Source of the DNA: Nageia nagi
Lineage: Eukaryota; Pinophyta
DNA length: 64,000 bases
Assembly (NCBI GenBank): GCA_050084985.1
Contig: JBITNC010000001.1
Coordinates: forward strand, 97,340,001 to 97,404,000
Direction of reading: 5' to 3'
The notes under the pieces: model-generated
The model's database searches: none
Seen by the model: the letters and a program-made list of their open reading frames with translations, nothing else
What the model was told of the DNA's origin: nothing
Part shown: piece by piece, positions 10,791 through 22,640 of the stretch
How positions within the stretch are numbered: position 1 is the first letter of the stretch
How the letters are laid out: the number at the start of each line of letters is the position of its first letter
Made by a program: the position numbers and the translations under genes

Positions 10791-11420
10791 GTTAGATATT
10801 TTTTTTCACTATGAATTTAATGGCTTGATTTATGCAAAATCCATATGTTAAGCATCTAAATGCAATTAAGCAAATTTTGAGGTATGTTACGGGCACTAAG
10901 GATCTTGCTCTCAAGTATGAAAGTTGCCCTCATTTATTCTCTCAAGATTCTTAGGTTCTGACTATAGGGAGATAGAGATGAAAAAAATCAATCTCTTCTT
11001 ATGTGTTTAGTATTGGTTTAGATGTTATCTCTTTGGCTTCTAATAAGTGTCCTACTACTACTCTTTCCACCACATAGGCTTAATATCATGCAATATCACT
11101 TGCAGCCCAGGAAGCCATCTAGATCAGGCATCTTTTAAAAGAAATTGGGTATAAGCAAGTTCATCTCTCTTAAATATTTTTAGATAATTAGTAAGCTATT
11201 ACTTTGGTAAAGAATCTTATTTTCCATTAGAGATAAAAGGCATGTAGAAATCCAAGCCCACTTCATCAAAGAGAAGGTTTTGGATGGTCTTCTACACTTA
11301 CCGTATTATCCACCAATCCTAAACTCTATTGATTTATTCACCAAGCCCCTTTTTGAAGCTCAGTTCTATAAGCTTGGGGATTCTATTAGGTTAGTGAATT
11401 TTCCTTCAAAAAGGAAGTAA
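10791..11420 (+). pseudogene. Copia RNase H of element A
   Basis: Continues from reverse transcriptase: a degraded AKSICxASKCNxxxxNFEVCYG-type segment corresponding to the intact HFIQKPYVEHFNAIKQ of B, then DYREIE, KSxTLLIYSPSPFLK and a final segment before stops near 11420. It is broken by several frameshifts. The domain normally removes the RNA strand after minus-strand synthesis. Confidence 0.75.
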
Positions 11421-12403
11421 AAGTTGAATTCTTAGTGAATCTATTATACCTTCTTTCTTTTTTAATAATAAAGTTATTGAACACTTTGTGTTTAATTTGT
11501 ATACTTTGTTTATACATTCTTTTTTTGGTGACTATAATTATAGGCTTGGCATCTTAAGTGATGTGTTATAATGCATCACAAACCCAAGCACATTATATTA
11601 GAGAGAAAGTTTTTGATGAAATAACTATAGCTGTATTCATTTGAATTTGAGTCTCCTAATTTATTCACTAGCTGGTTTAGGAACTTTGTTGTGCACAATT
11701 TGAAAGTTTCTTATGGTAGTGAAGTTGTCTTCAAGGGGGAGTGGAATTCATGTTTGTAATGAAAAATTCATCCCTAGGAGGCTACTTCTTATTGTATAGT
11801 GTTGATCTAAATGTACACCTTCGTGGTTAGTTTGCTCTATGTGAGGAACTCAGCATATTTTGTTATCACTATGTGTGGAATCAGTATGTGTTTGTTGGCA
11901 CTATTTGAATATCCATATGAGAGTTGTTGATATATGCATATACTTCATTATTATTGGTCAACACATGTTTCTAATATACATCAAATGAATATAAGTATTG
12001 GCTTGGCATCTTTCTAATGACTTATAGTGCATCATTGATCAATTTATGGATGACATTACTTAATTCATTTATCTTGTGATTGATATGAATGTTTATATGA
12101 TGCATCTAATTGGTCTTAATTATGAGCTTCTTATAGCTTGCAATTTTCATCTTGAGAATTTAGGTTACTTACTACAGCTCATGGAGGCTCACATGTCAAC
12201 TTAGTGTTGATCGATTATATTTATAGTGAAACCAGTTGTGGTTAATGATTGTATTGTAAACCATTTTGTTAAATAGTATTGTAATGAGTCTCAAACTAAG
12301 ATCTTGGTTATTTCTCAATGATTTAAAAGTTCTCATTTTCACTTGTATCATGTGAAGGAGAACTCTCTCTCTTACTTTCTCTACACTCTATCCCAATATT
12401 ACA
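11421..12403 (+). other. Long 3' untranslated region of element A
   Basis: About 1 kb without coding potential between pol and the polypurine tract. It is clearly homologous to the corresponding regions of B (22640-23650), C (36648-37470) and H (52931-53700), sharing phrases such as GTGAGGAACTCA and CTCATGGAGGCTCA. Confidence 0.7.
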
Positions 12404-12414
12404 TTAAGGGGGAG
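12404..12414 (+). other. Polypurine tract of element A
   Basis: TTAAGGGGGAG immediately before the 3' LTR, the RNase H-resistant primer for plus-strand synthesis. Confidence 0.88.
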
Positions 12415-12895
12415 TGTTAGAATTTGTAATGTAATATTGTATGATATTTCTTTTTAATGTAAATTCACTTAATGCTTAAAGTATCTTTAGATAAATTAAA
12501 GCATTAAAGAATAAAAATAGAAATAAGAATAAATTTAAAAAGAGAATTAAATATAGAAACACCATTAACCTTACCCTTGGGTTAAAGGAAGGTTAAAGGG
12601 TGGGTTTCTTCTTATAAATAGAGAGGTTCTCTCCTCTCATTGTAACAATTTTATTGTAAAGTAAGTTTTGTTCTAGGATTAGGGTTTGGAGAGAGAGGAA
12701 AAATTTTGTAAGAGAGGTCCTTGAGAATAAGAAGACCTTAGTTAATGGATTTACTCCCAAGGAGAGAGGAACCACTTTATATCTTGTGTTATTTATAAGA
12801 TTGGCTTGTGATATTGTGTTATGGTGTTGATGTTATAAGTGCCTTTTTAAGATCTTGGTAAACTAAATGTTATTCAAAAAGGGTTAACTTATTCA
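12415..12895 (+). repeat. 3' LTR of copia element A
   Basis: Begins TGTTAGAATTTG and ends TTATTCA, followed by the TGTAT duplication. A TATA box, CTTATAAATAGAG, is at 12611-12623. It is 10 bases longer than the 5' copy. Confidence 0.92.
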
Positions 12896-12959
12896 TGTAT
12901 TTGCCTATTTAAAGGCTTCTTATGTAAATGAAAATCATATAATCTTTGATTCTACATCA
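12896..12959 (+). repeat. 5' LTR of the gag-only element, second part
   Basis: Continues the interrupted LTR after the insertion of A and matches the end of 15230-15453. It is followed at 12960-12971 by TTGATATTAGAG, a decayed initiator-Met primer site. Confidence 0.75.
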
Positions 12960-12990
12960 TTGATATTAGAGATTTCATTCAAATATCCTT

Positions 12991-15106
12991 ATGGATGATC
13001 TAGATCAGTTATGTATTCTTTCTCATTTCTCTAGTCTCCTTTTGATCTCTTGGTAAGAGCAAGTCTAATGGATAGGCCATTGAGCCAAGGTTAGTGATTC
13101 AATATCCATCCACCATCATTCAAATATCTTGCTCTTCCTAGTCTATGGATGTTTCTTCTCCTCATGGGTATCTTCTCTACCCAAGCAACTCATACAGCCT
13201 ATCCTTAGCTGGCTATAATCCCATCATGCTTATGCCTACCTCCATTAACACTTTCAATCATGCCCCCATTATTTTATGTGTTTATATAGTTCATTGGATC
13301 CTTTAATGGTGTCTCCTCCCATCTCATTCTTTGGCAGTGTCAACTCATTCTTTGATGGTATTAGCTCATTGTACCATGCAACCCCTTTGATACATTTTAT
13401 TAGATCTAGGCATCTCTTGTTATTTCTCATCCATCTCATATGTTTAGGATCTATTACTTGTGCCCCTCATCTAGTTAATCATCACATGACATCTTCAATA
13501 GTGTCTCATAGTCATGGTGCCATGCTCCTTCAATAAAACCACAACCCTCAACAACATCTCATTATCAAACATGATCCCACAACTCTCCACATTCACCATA
13601 GTGTTGCTCAATTGAGTTCTTGGCATGCATAATGTATGGGTATTATACACATAAATTTGCTTCACCTATGTGTTAGGTGTCTCTAGGTTGGCACCTTCAT
13701 GGGGTATTTTTGTGCATCCTTTTAGCACATGGGAAGCCTCCAATGTTATCATCCACCTCACACCCTTCATCTAACCATCCTATTGCAAGCTCATATCAAT
13801 GCCTCCTTCAATTGCGCCTCTCACCTCCCCATATCAGCAACACCTCTAGTTTCTCTAAGTTTTACTACATGAGGTGTTCTCTAGCTTGCATCATTATTGA
13901 TCCATCCATAGCTGATCCATCCCTCATCATCAAAAGACATCCATTATCTAGCTTGAGATGTTGGTAATTAATTTTAAATTTTAAGCCCTTTGTAAATATT
14001 TGATTAAATATTTTTTTAATCATTTCATATTTTTCTAAAGTTTGAAGTAGCTCAAATATTAATTTTTGGGGTTTCCATAATTAATTTCATATCTTTCTCA
14101 TATTGACTTGGATTTCAAATCCATAAAAACATTGGTTTCATTATTTTATTATGAATCTTTTGAGTAAGCTCACTTCTTTTTTTGGGAGGTTTCATTCTAT
14201 GCAATTTATGATGGTCAATCATTCACATACCATGGCTACTACCTCTTTAGTCAATTGAGTTTTTGATCATCTTGCTCATCTTATTCAAACTCTGGAAGAT
14301 AAATTCAATGGGAAATGAAATCCTTGCAAATTCAAATATGAAGTTCCCATTAATAATGGAGCTTGTAATGCTAATGTCCCCAATTCTTGTATTATGGACA
14401 TGGAGAATTGGTTCTCTTTCATTGAAATGGAGAATGAAGATAAGGTTCTTTTTGCTCTTGTTAAACTTTTTGGCATTGCAGAGATGGTATTTTTGGAGCA
14501 TGATTTTGAATCTTGGGATGTACTTGTCTCATTCATTGGGAACACATTCTATCATCCAAATTATAGGCTTGATCTATAAGCTTAATGGATCTACCTACAT
14601 CAAGTGTATCAATAATCAGTGTAAGACTTCATCATTCAATTCAATCGCTTGAGAATTCTACTTTAGCATAAAGATTCCATAGAGGATATTATCCTCAAGT
14701 TCAAATATGGATTGACTACACCACTCTACCATAAGGTGAAATTTTAGGAAGCTAAAATACTTGATGTCGCTTTTAGTTAAGCAATGTTTGCTAAGGAGGA
14801 AATCAATACTTCCAAAAATCCTTCGAAAATATATAATTCTTCTTATTCTCATAATTTTTCTTCTAATTCTAATAATTCTTCTTCATCTAACCCAACTAAT
14901 GGTTCTAATTCTTTTTCTTCCCCTTAAGCACTTTATTATGCATATTGTAAATGTAAAGGGAATAACATAGATCATTGTCCTAAGAATAAATAGAACTATC
15001 TTATTATAATGACTAATGAAGGAGCATAGGATGCCCTCATTGAGTCCACTAGTGAAGATACAACTTATGAAGAATTTGTGGTCATCTCAATATTGTCACA
15101 TTAATG
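12991..15106 (+). pseudogene. Gypsy-type gag of the gag-only element
   Basis: A Pro/Ser-rich N-terminal region (about 12991-13970) starts with MDDLDQ. A capsid domain of the Ty3/gypsy Retrotrans_gag kind follows at about 14390-14900: MENWFSFIE, KVLFALVKLFGIAEMVF, ESWDVLVSFIGNTFY and, after a frameshift, DFIIQFNRL. A Ser/Asn-rich linker and a zinc knuckle (about 14940-14985, ending DHCPKN) complete it; the knuckle's first Cys spacing is one residue short. The 3' LTR follows within about 130 bases, so nothing else was encoded. Several stops and frame changes make it a pseudogene. Confidence 0.75.
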
Positions 15107-15229
15107 CATTGCATTATCTTTATAGAAAATTATGATAATTTATTTGTCACTCAAGCACATCTCATGCCTAAATTTTATGTGGATTGTATCATTGAAAATG
15201 GCTCATAAATGAATCTAATTACGAGATCC

Positions 15230-15453
15230 CTTGTCTTAATAATAAAATACCTTTTGAAGGTATCTAAGGTTAGTTGGGAATAATAAATGCTTTAGACATA
15301 TTTCTACCATTTTTAATAAATGCAATAGCATTTGCTCTCCAATGATTTTTCCAATACCATGTGCATTATACCAAGGTATTTTGGTTTGCATTTGCCTATT
15401 TAAAAGCTTTTTTTGTTAATTCAAATCATCCAATTTTGATTCTATATTATGCA
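15230..15453 (+). repeat. 3' LTR of the gag-only element
   Basis: Matches 3112-3273 plus 12896-12959 and, being uninterrupted, shows the pre-insertion state of the site used by element A: GGTTTGCATTTGCC with a single target pentamer at about 15388-15400. Confidence 0.8.
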
Positions 15454-16639
15454 GTGTGACTAGAAGTTGAAAAAAGAAGAGAAAGAAAATAATCAAAGAA
15501 CAAGCAAACCCAAGGGTTAAGATTTGAAGAACAAATAAAGGAAAAGGAATGGATGATAAAGCCTCATACCAAAGGAATGAGATGAAAAAGGAAGGAATGA
15601 CTCACATGAACATAGAAAAGATCCTAGACCCAGTGCTAGAGGAAAGTGTTAGTATAAATAGAGAAGTACGTAAGCTCCTAATAATGGACCAAAAGTTGTA
15701 TAACAAAATGTTAGTGGAGGAAATCATTTAGAGGGGTCAACCTAGACTTGCATTTGATAATTTGGAATGGAAGGTAGAGTTCAAGGTAGTAATGTTTAAG
15801 AAAATGTACAATAAATAGTTCAAAATGCATAACAAAAGCATGTAAATCAAATTTTTGATGGATCTGAACAGTATTTTTCCTAGAAACTAATCAACTCTTA
15901 CAAGCAAAAATTAAGATTTTAAAATTTTCAAATTGGCTAGTATTTAGACCCATGGAAGGGGGTCCATTCACCCTAAAATTATGAGCGAGCATTAATTTTA
16001 TATATTTAATAGCCAAAAAAGTTAACATATTTTATGTATTTATTATAACTTTTATTTTAAAGGTTATATTTTCATCAAATTTTGAAACCAATTCACCCTA
16101 GTTTCTATAAGTTTATTTTAGGTTGATCCTTAGGAATAACCCTGGATCCTAATTCATTTCTCCTACAATTAGGTGAATATTTTGGTAAGAAATATTAGAG
16201 GGTTTGAATAATAAGATGATAAAGCATGCCTATAGCATGGAAAGATCCCCTAGTTAATCTCTTCCAACTCTAAATTTCTTATAATATATTTTTAAAGTCC
16301 ATATATTCTATAGCAGAATGTAGCTTAAACAACCCTATATGGATGTTTATTTCAATGATAATTTTAGTCTCTACAAAATTTGATATTAGATAGCCCTATA
16401 GAGGATAGTAAGGGTGTCGGTCTAACAAGCAATGTAAACACTTTTGGATGCTCTCTTGTGTAAGATTCTAGTTATTTAAATAGTAGTATATAAACTATTT
16501 TAATAGGAGGTTGTTCTCTTACGTAACAAAGAATGAAGAAATTATGGAAGACTCAATGTATGACCATTGTACAAGTTTGGGAGGTCTTCAAAACTCCCTT
16601 TTTTATTAATAAAATTTACCTAGTTAATTAAAAAATAAT
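15454..16639. other. Unassigned spacer
   Basis: No protein family recognised. A purine-rich start contains an open stretch 15549-15731 (begins MDDKASYQRNEMKKEG), which is Lys/Glu-rich and could be a relic of a gypsy gag or chance. The remainder is AT-rich without visible repeats in this window. Confidence 0.4.
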
Positions 16640-17122
16640 TATCGATACATGAAGGTTAATATCAATCAACTTTAATACTATCCTTAATATTATAGGTTTT
16701 TTATAAATACTATATAAATATCACTATAGTTATTTTAATGCACTATTTTTATAAATCAAAGCTTAAGCATGCAAGGGCTCCTTATAAAGTCCATCCTCAC
16801 ACCCAATAAGATGCACCAAACCAAATTAAGAGATAAAAAAACCAATTCCATTTACAACTAAGGACATACTTAATAATAATTCCCTAAGTAGAGGCATGAT
16901 AAAAATAATAAATTTATCAACCACCTATGAAGGACACCTTAGCATAGGGGTAAGGTCTCTTTTTCTCTTACCAACCTCCTTACCAAAAAGTATGCATCAA
17001 CATATAATCAAAATATAATACTTCTGGATGATTATTTACTCATATGGGATATCGAGGTTCAAGACCATCATTTTCCATTTCTTTTCATAGCTCTCAACTT
17101 GGAATTCATCTCATATCAATCT
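16640..17122 (+). repeat. Dispersed repeat R2, copy 1
   Basis: Matches 47100-47580 directly along its length, with shared stretches such as CAAAGCTTAAGCATGCAAGG and ATAATAAATTTATC. No coding sequence is visible. It is cut at 17122 by the 5' LTR of element B. Confidence 0.8.
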
Positions 17123-17593
17123 TGTTAGAATTTGTAATGTAATATTGTGTAATATTTCTCCTTAATGTAACTTCATTTAATACTTAAAGTATCATTACAT
17201 ACTTTAAACAATTAAGGGAATAAAAATAGGAGAAGGATTAAAAATAGGTATAAGTTTAAAAATAGGTAGAGGATTAAAAATAGAAAAGGGATTAATTATA
17301 GAGTGGATTTTTTCTTATAAAAAGAGAACCCTCCCCTTCTCTAGTTACATAATTGTAATGCAACCTTTGCTATAGGTTTAGAGTGTGAGAGAGAAAAGAG
17401 ATTTTGTAAGAAGGTCATTGAGAATAAGAAGATCTTAGTTAATGGATGTACTCCCAAGGAGGGAGGAACCACTTTATATCTTGTGTTATTTTTGTGATTG
17501 GCTTTAGTTATTGTGCTATTTTGTTGATGTTGAAAATACCTTCTTAAGATCTTGAGAGATTAGAATTTAATTTGAAAAGGGTTAAATTCTTCA
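17123..17593 (+). repeat. 5' LTR of copia element B
   Basis: Begins TGTTAGAATTTG and ends GGTTAAATTCTTCA; the same family as the LTRs of A, C and D. Confidence 0.9.
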
Positions 17594-17595
17594 AG

Positions 17596-17606
17596 TGGTA
17601 TCAGAG
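17596..17606 (+). other. Primer binding site of element B
   Basis: TGGTATCAGAG, initiator-Met type, two bases after the LTR. The next bases (AAT) no longer match the tRNA. Confidence 0.85.
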
Positions 17607-18765
17607 AATAGTTGGAGGCTCCTCTTCAACATCTTTGAAGATCATTCCTCTTCTTTCTCCATCTACTTTGTTGAGGTAAAAGGGCTTGAAAGTATAATTT
17701 CCCTCATACCTTATTCAATAAGTATAATTTTTGCTAAGTGGATAAAAAAAAATTTAATGCATGATTTAATATTTTGTCCTAATGCATGTGAATGGATAAA
17801 AAAAATTTAAATATTTTTACCTTATTTTTGATGTTAAATTACAAATAAGAAATTATTTTAAGTCCATTTTTTAGGTAATAAGGGGGAGAATTCCTCCTTT
17901 TTTATAATGAACCTTTGTAAAGAGTTCCATTAGGGTTGTAACAAAACCCATTGGACTCTTAAGCTCATTTATTGTTACTTAAAATTAATGAACCTTGTGT
18001 AAAGAGATCCATTAGGAGTTGTAACAAAAGCCATTGGATTCTTTGGTCCATACTTATGGATGATGTGGGATGTAGTTTCATTTCTTAAAGCACGTTATTT
18101 GGTTTGTACTTTTACTTTATATCCAAAGTACACAAATATTAAAAAATTACTCCCCCCTAAAATGAACACATTCACATATTTTTTTTGCAACATGACTTGT
18201 TTAGGGAGCCATGAGGTGAGAATAAGGTGGATTGGAGCCTTTTAATCTAATGATCCAAGTGAAAAGTTTGTACTTCTTAATTTTTCCTAAGTCCTTTATT
18301 AGTTTAGACTTAATTTCATATAGGTGGATAGGAATGTGTGTAGTGAGACCACATGTTTGTCCATCTATTCAATGATTATCCTGATAACCTAAGAGAAAAA
18401 TTGAAAATTTAATCAAGATAATTAATTTGGTCGATCCAACATACATTACAACCTTGGAAAATAGCTCATACTTCTCCTTGTGAGAGTATATCACTACCTA
18501 AGAGGAACTAGTTAAGGATTGATAAGACCTAGGCTTCTTGCAAGCATCCATGTGAAAGCCTAATTTTAGACAAAAAAATAATCTATAATTTTTCCCTCTA
18601 TTTGATTGTACTTGGTGATGAAGATGTTGGATGTATGATTATTATTCTTGTTAATAATTAAGCATTTGATTTGTTGATTAGTTCAAACATGTAGTTGTAT
18701 AATTAAAAATTTTTAATTCAACATGTATGCTTACATTTTTTATCTCCTTCATATTATTTTGTAGC
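17607..18765 (+). other. Shortened 5' leader of element B
   Basis: Homologous to the distal part of A's leader, including the duplicated CCATTAGG...GTAACAAAACCCATTGGA block (about 17928-17965 and 18006-18045). It lacks the GC-rich island and microsatellites found in A. Confidence 0.7.
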
Positions 18766-19660
18766 AATGGCAGACTCTTTTGCACCCAAGCATATCTTGG
18801 ATGGTTCCAAATTTGGCATTTGAGAACCAAGGATGAAAGCAGAACTTCAAGCATAGAAATTTTGAATGATTATTAATAAAAACCAAGTTGATCCATCTAG
18901 GGAGAAGGAACTTAAAACTTATAATACTAAGAATAGTTTGGCAACTTCTATGATCTTTCATACAATTTCAGATGAGATCCTACTCATGATATCTTCTTCA
19001 AACACTACAAACAAAGCTTGGGATAAACTTAAGAGTATCTACCTTGATACTAAATTTTTTAAGAGGTTCACATTCTTTAGAAGTTTCTTCAATCACATCA
19101 AGAGAAAAATAAAAGTGTGGCTATATATCGTAATAAGGTTGTAGACCTTAGAACCCAGCTTGTGGGATGTGGTTGAAATTGGATCAATGATGAGTTTTTG
19201 ACTTTCATCATCCTTCAAATCCTCTATACTAAATTTAGTCAATTTGTAACTCTTATTGAAACTAGGATTGATAATAAAAAAGAAATGTTCTCCTTGGAAA
19301 ATATGTCAAGGCTTCTTTTGAAGCATAAGAAAACACTTAACAATAAAGTATTGATCACCACTCCTAAGGAGCCATCTATGGCACTTGGTCCAATGAAGCC
19401 TCACTTCAAAAAGAAGAACCATAACCAAAAGAAGGATTATAATGCTCCTAATAAGAACTTCAAGAAAGTTTGAAACAAGAAGAATTATGGTAATAATAAG
19501 TTAAAATAAACCAAAGCCAAATTTGATAGAATTTGTAATTTTTGTAATTGCTATGGTCATATGGAAGTTGATTGCTTCAAGAAAAGGAAAGGGCAAGGTG
19601 AAAAAGGATTTGTAAAACCAAACAAATCTAATAATAAGACAAATAACAATTTTGCTTATG
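18766..19660 (+). pseudogene. Copia gag of element B
   Basis: Starts MADSFAPKHILDGSKFGI, then a stop in place of Trp. The open stretch 18866-19144 reads SREKELKTYNTKNSLATSMI and NTTNKAWDKLKSIYLDTK, and 19198-19473 carries ENMSRLLLKHKKTLNNK. A single zinc knuckle of form CNFCNCYGHMEVDC lies at about 19530-19575. Gag coats the RNA in cytoplasmic particles. Two nearby stops (QA-stop-KF-stop-MII) and a frame change break it. Confidence 0.88.
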
Positions 19661-21000
19661 TTGTTGCATTTTACTCCAAGTTTTTCACTTTGATAAATGA
19701 TTAGATTATTGATTCTAGATGCACTAATCATATGTGTTTTGAAAATGATAAGTTTAAAAAATTTTATTAAAAAACATGCAGTTGTGATAAGTGATAATTT
19801 AGTCATTGATGTTCAAGGTATTAGGAGTGTGTTGATACAAGGAAAGATTCTTGAGAATGTGCTTTATGTACCTAAACTCACTATGAATCTCCTTTTCATA
19901 ATTCAAGTTGCAAGGAAGGGTTACTCCTTTGAGATTAATTCACACTCTTGGTGCATGAAAAAGGGTTTTGCTACTTTAATGAAAGGTTTAGTGAAAGATG
20001 ATCTTTACATTGTGGATCAATAACCAATAAAGATGTACCTTCCAACTAATATTTATTCTAGAAAAAATCTTTGGCACCATCAATTAGTCCATATAAACCA
20101 TAAAAATATTTAAATCATAAAAGATCATGACCTTGTGGAAGCTTTGCCGATAATATCTCCTACAATTTGTCTTTATGAGAAGTGCATTCTAGGTAAAATG
20201 AATTGGTAAAAGTTTTCAAAAGATAAGGCAACTAGAGCAACTTAGCCTTTTCAACTTGTACATACAGATTTGATAGATCTATTTCTAACTATGTTAATTA
20301 GAGGAGCATCTTATTTTTTTAACCCTTATTAATGACTTTAGCAAGATGAAATTTGGTTATCTTATAGAGCAAAATATCAAACCTTTGATAGGTTCAAAGA
20401 TTTCAAAGCCTTGGTATAAGATTAGTCTAGATTCAAAATCAAGATGTTAAGATCAAATAATAGGGGTGAGTATAATAGCAATGAATTTAATAATTTTTGT
20501 ACCAAGTATGGAATTAAAAAGAAGCTTTCAATTCCATACACTTCTTAGCATAATAATGTTTCCAAAAGGAAGATTAGAACCATTCAAGAAATCGTAAGAT
20601 GTATATTGGAAGATCTTTCTAGCTTCTTATGGGGTGAAGTTATAAATATTGCAATCTACATCTTAAATAGGTGTTCTACAAAAATAGTTGAAAGTAAAAC
20701 TTTGTATGAGGCATGAACAAGAAAAAAACCTAACATCTCTCACTTTAGAATCTTTAGTTGTGATGCTTATGCTTTTGTTGTTCCTAAGAGAAGGAAGAAA
20801 CTTGATTAAAGATCTAAAAAGTGTTTCTTTATGGGCTATAACAATTAGCATAGAGGTTACAAGCTATATCAACTATCTTCCCATGTATTCTTTGTGTCAA
20901 GGGATGTAAAGTTCAATGAACTACCTGAAGAGTCTACTTCTTATGAGAACCTTGATGAGGGTGATGATTCTTTTATTTCTCCTAACTAGTTGGATTTCAA
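19661..21000 (+). pseudogene. Protease and integrase region of element B
   Basis: The protease motif reads IIDSRCTNHMCFEN (about 19706-19745), with the same Gly-to-Arg replacement as A. The pre-integrase segment is open at 19697-20023. The zinc-binding motif has LWHHQLVHINHKN but Tyr for the first Cys (LYEKCILGK, about 20170-20196). In the core all three catalytic residues differ: TLIND (first Asp to Asn, 20328), RSNNRGEY (second Asp to Asn, about 20449) and NNVSKRKIR (Glu to Lys, about 20552-20578). The distal domain keeps CFFMGYN and FVSRDVKFNELP. Confidence 0.85.
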
Positions 21001-21890
21001 TGTAGATTTATCATCTAAGGAATAAAACTCTTCAACACAAAATATAACAAGAAGTATGACCATTAATAAATATTTATTTGCCAATATTGATTACAAGAAT
21101 GAGCCTTCATCCTAAAAAGAAGCTTCAAAGCACGAGTGTTGGGTGAATGTTATGAATGTGGAGTATGAGGCTCTTATAAAGAATCAAAATTGAGATTTGG
21201 TTCCTTATCCTAATGAATGAAATGTGATTGATAATAAATAGATTTATAAGATAAAATATAACTCAGTTAGAGAGATTGAGAAATACAAAGCAAGGCCAGT
21301 AACTAAGGATGTCACTCAAAAATATGGAGTTGATTATAAGGAAACTTTGCTCCAATGGAAAAGATGCCTACTATTAGGGTAATCTTTGCTCTTTTAGTAG
21401 CTTAAAGATGGAAAGTTTTACAACTTGATATCAAAAGTGCTTTTCTTAATTATGACTTAGATGTGGAAATCTACATGAATCAACTAGAAAGCTTTATTGT
21501 TGAAGGTAAAGAATCTTTTATGTGCAAGTTAAAGAAGTCTTTGTATGGACTTAAGCAAGCACCAAGGGCCTAGTACAAAAATATTTCAAGATACTTTGAG
21601 GACATTAGGTTTTATAAATGCTTCTTTTACATAGATCTTTATGTGTTCAACCAAGGACAAGACTTTATCTTGATTCTTTTCTCTATAGATGATCTATTGA
21701 TTATAAGGAATAATATGGTCCTCATACAAGAATTCAACTCAAAATTTAAGGTAACTTTCGGAATGATTGATCTGGTCTATTGCAATACTACCTTGGTATG
21801 CAAGTATACTAATATAAGGATCGTACTCACCATGTCAATCCAAGTATATTTCAAATATCTTACAAAAGTTTAGAATGGAGTAGTGCAACC
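21001..21890 (+). pseudogene. Copia reverse transcriptase of element B
   Basis: Order of motifs as in A: QLDIKSAFLNYD, SLYGLKQAPRA followed by a stop for Trp, FNQGQDFILILFSIDDLLIIRNN (open 21643-21873). The active site has SIDD in place of YVDD: both Asp are kept but Tyr is lost. A frameshift follows shortly after. Confidence 0.85.
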
Positions 21891-22640
21891 ATACTACAAT
21901 CTTAGTCTCTCTTAGAATCACTTTGTGTCTTAGTTCCAACTCTCAGTTGATAGATGCTATGGTTTATAGATAACTAATTGGTAGTCTTGTTTATTTGACT
22001 ATATCTAGTCCATATATTACCTTTACCAAGAATTTGATGGCTCACTTTATACAAAAGCCATATGTTGAGCACTTCAATGCTATTAAGCAAATTTTGAGGT
22101 ATGTTGCAGGCACTAAGGATCTTGCTCTCAAGAATGACAAGTTTCCCTTATATGTTCTCTTAAAATTCTCATATTCTGATTATGGAGAAGATAGAGATGA
22201 TAGAAAATCAACCTCTACTTATGTGTTTAGCATTGGTTTAGGTGTTATCTCTTGGGCATCCAAGAAATAGCCTACTACTACTCTCTCTACCATAGAGGTT
22301 GAATATTATGCAATATCAGTTGCAACCTAGAAAACCATTTAGTTGAGGCATCTTTTGAAATAAATAAAGTATTAACAAGTTCATCCATCTCAAATTTTTT
22401 TAGATAATTAATCACCTATTTCTTTGGTAAAGAATCTTATTTTCCATTACAGAATAAAGCATGTAAAAATCCAAGCCCATTTCATTAGAGAGAAGGTTAT
22501 GGATGGTCTTCTACACTTGTAGTATTGTCTATTAGTCCTAAACTCTATCGATTTATTCTCCAAGCCCCTTCCTAAAGCTTAATTTTGTAAGCTTAAAGAG
22601 TCTATTGGGTTGGAAAATTTACCCTCACAAAGAGAGTAAA
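21891..22640 (+). pseudogene. Copia RNase H of element B
   Basis: The open stretch 21995-22270 reads HFIQKPYVEHFNAIKQILRY, YSDYGEDRDDRKSTSTYVFS and GLGVISWASKK, then a stop for Gln. Further remnants extend to about 22640. This is the best preserved RNase H core of the plus-strand copies. Confidence 0.85.

Larger units (their letters stand above)
3274..12895 (+). mobile_element. Copia element A, full length but degenerate
   Basis: A Ty1/copia element bounded by related LTRs (3274-3744 and 12415-12895) and a perfect 5-bp duplication TGTAT (3269-3273 and 12896-12900). Order on the plus strand: primer site, 3.7-kb leader, gag, protease, integrase, reverse transcriptase, RNase H, 1-kb 3' untranslated region, polypurine tract. 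Integrase before reverse transcriptase defines copia. Many stops and frameshifts interrupt gag-pol. The intact insertion site survives as a paralogue in the 3' LTR of the gag-only element (about 15388-15400). Autonomous function is excluded by the broken ORF and altered catalytic residues. Confidence 0.9.
3112..15453 (+). mobile_element. Gag-only LTR retrotransposon (TR-GAG-like), split by element A
   Basis: With element A removed, this is about 2.7 kb: an LTR of about 225 bp (3112-3273 joined to 12896-12959), an initiator-Met-like primer site, one gag reading region with a zinc knuckle, and a 3' LTR at 15230-15453. The two LTR copies match along their length, for example in the shared stretch TTTGCTCTCCAATG. 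No protease, reverse transcriptase or integrase fits in the 2.27-kb interior. This architecture corresponds to TR-GAG elements, non-autonomous LTR elements that encode only Gag. Outer edges and target-site duplication could not be fixed, so boundaries are good to about 20 bases. Confidence 0.7.

Noticed and set aside
14263-14652. 129-codon hydrophobic open stretch overlapping the gag-only element
   Set aside because: It is an out-of-frame shadow of the gypsy-type gag, which reads in other plus-strand frames here with clear capsid motifs.
15549-15731. Lys/Glu-rich 60-codon open stretch after the gag-only element
   Set aside because: Purine-rich composition explains it; no motif supports a protein, so it is only mentioned within the spacer entry.
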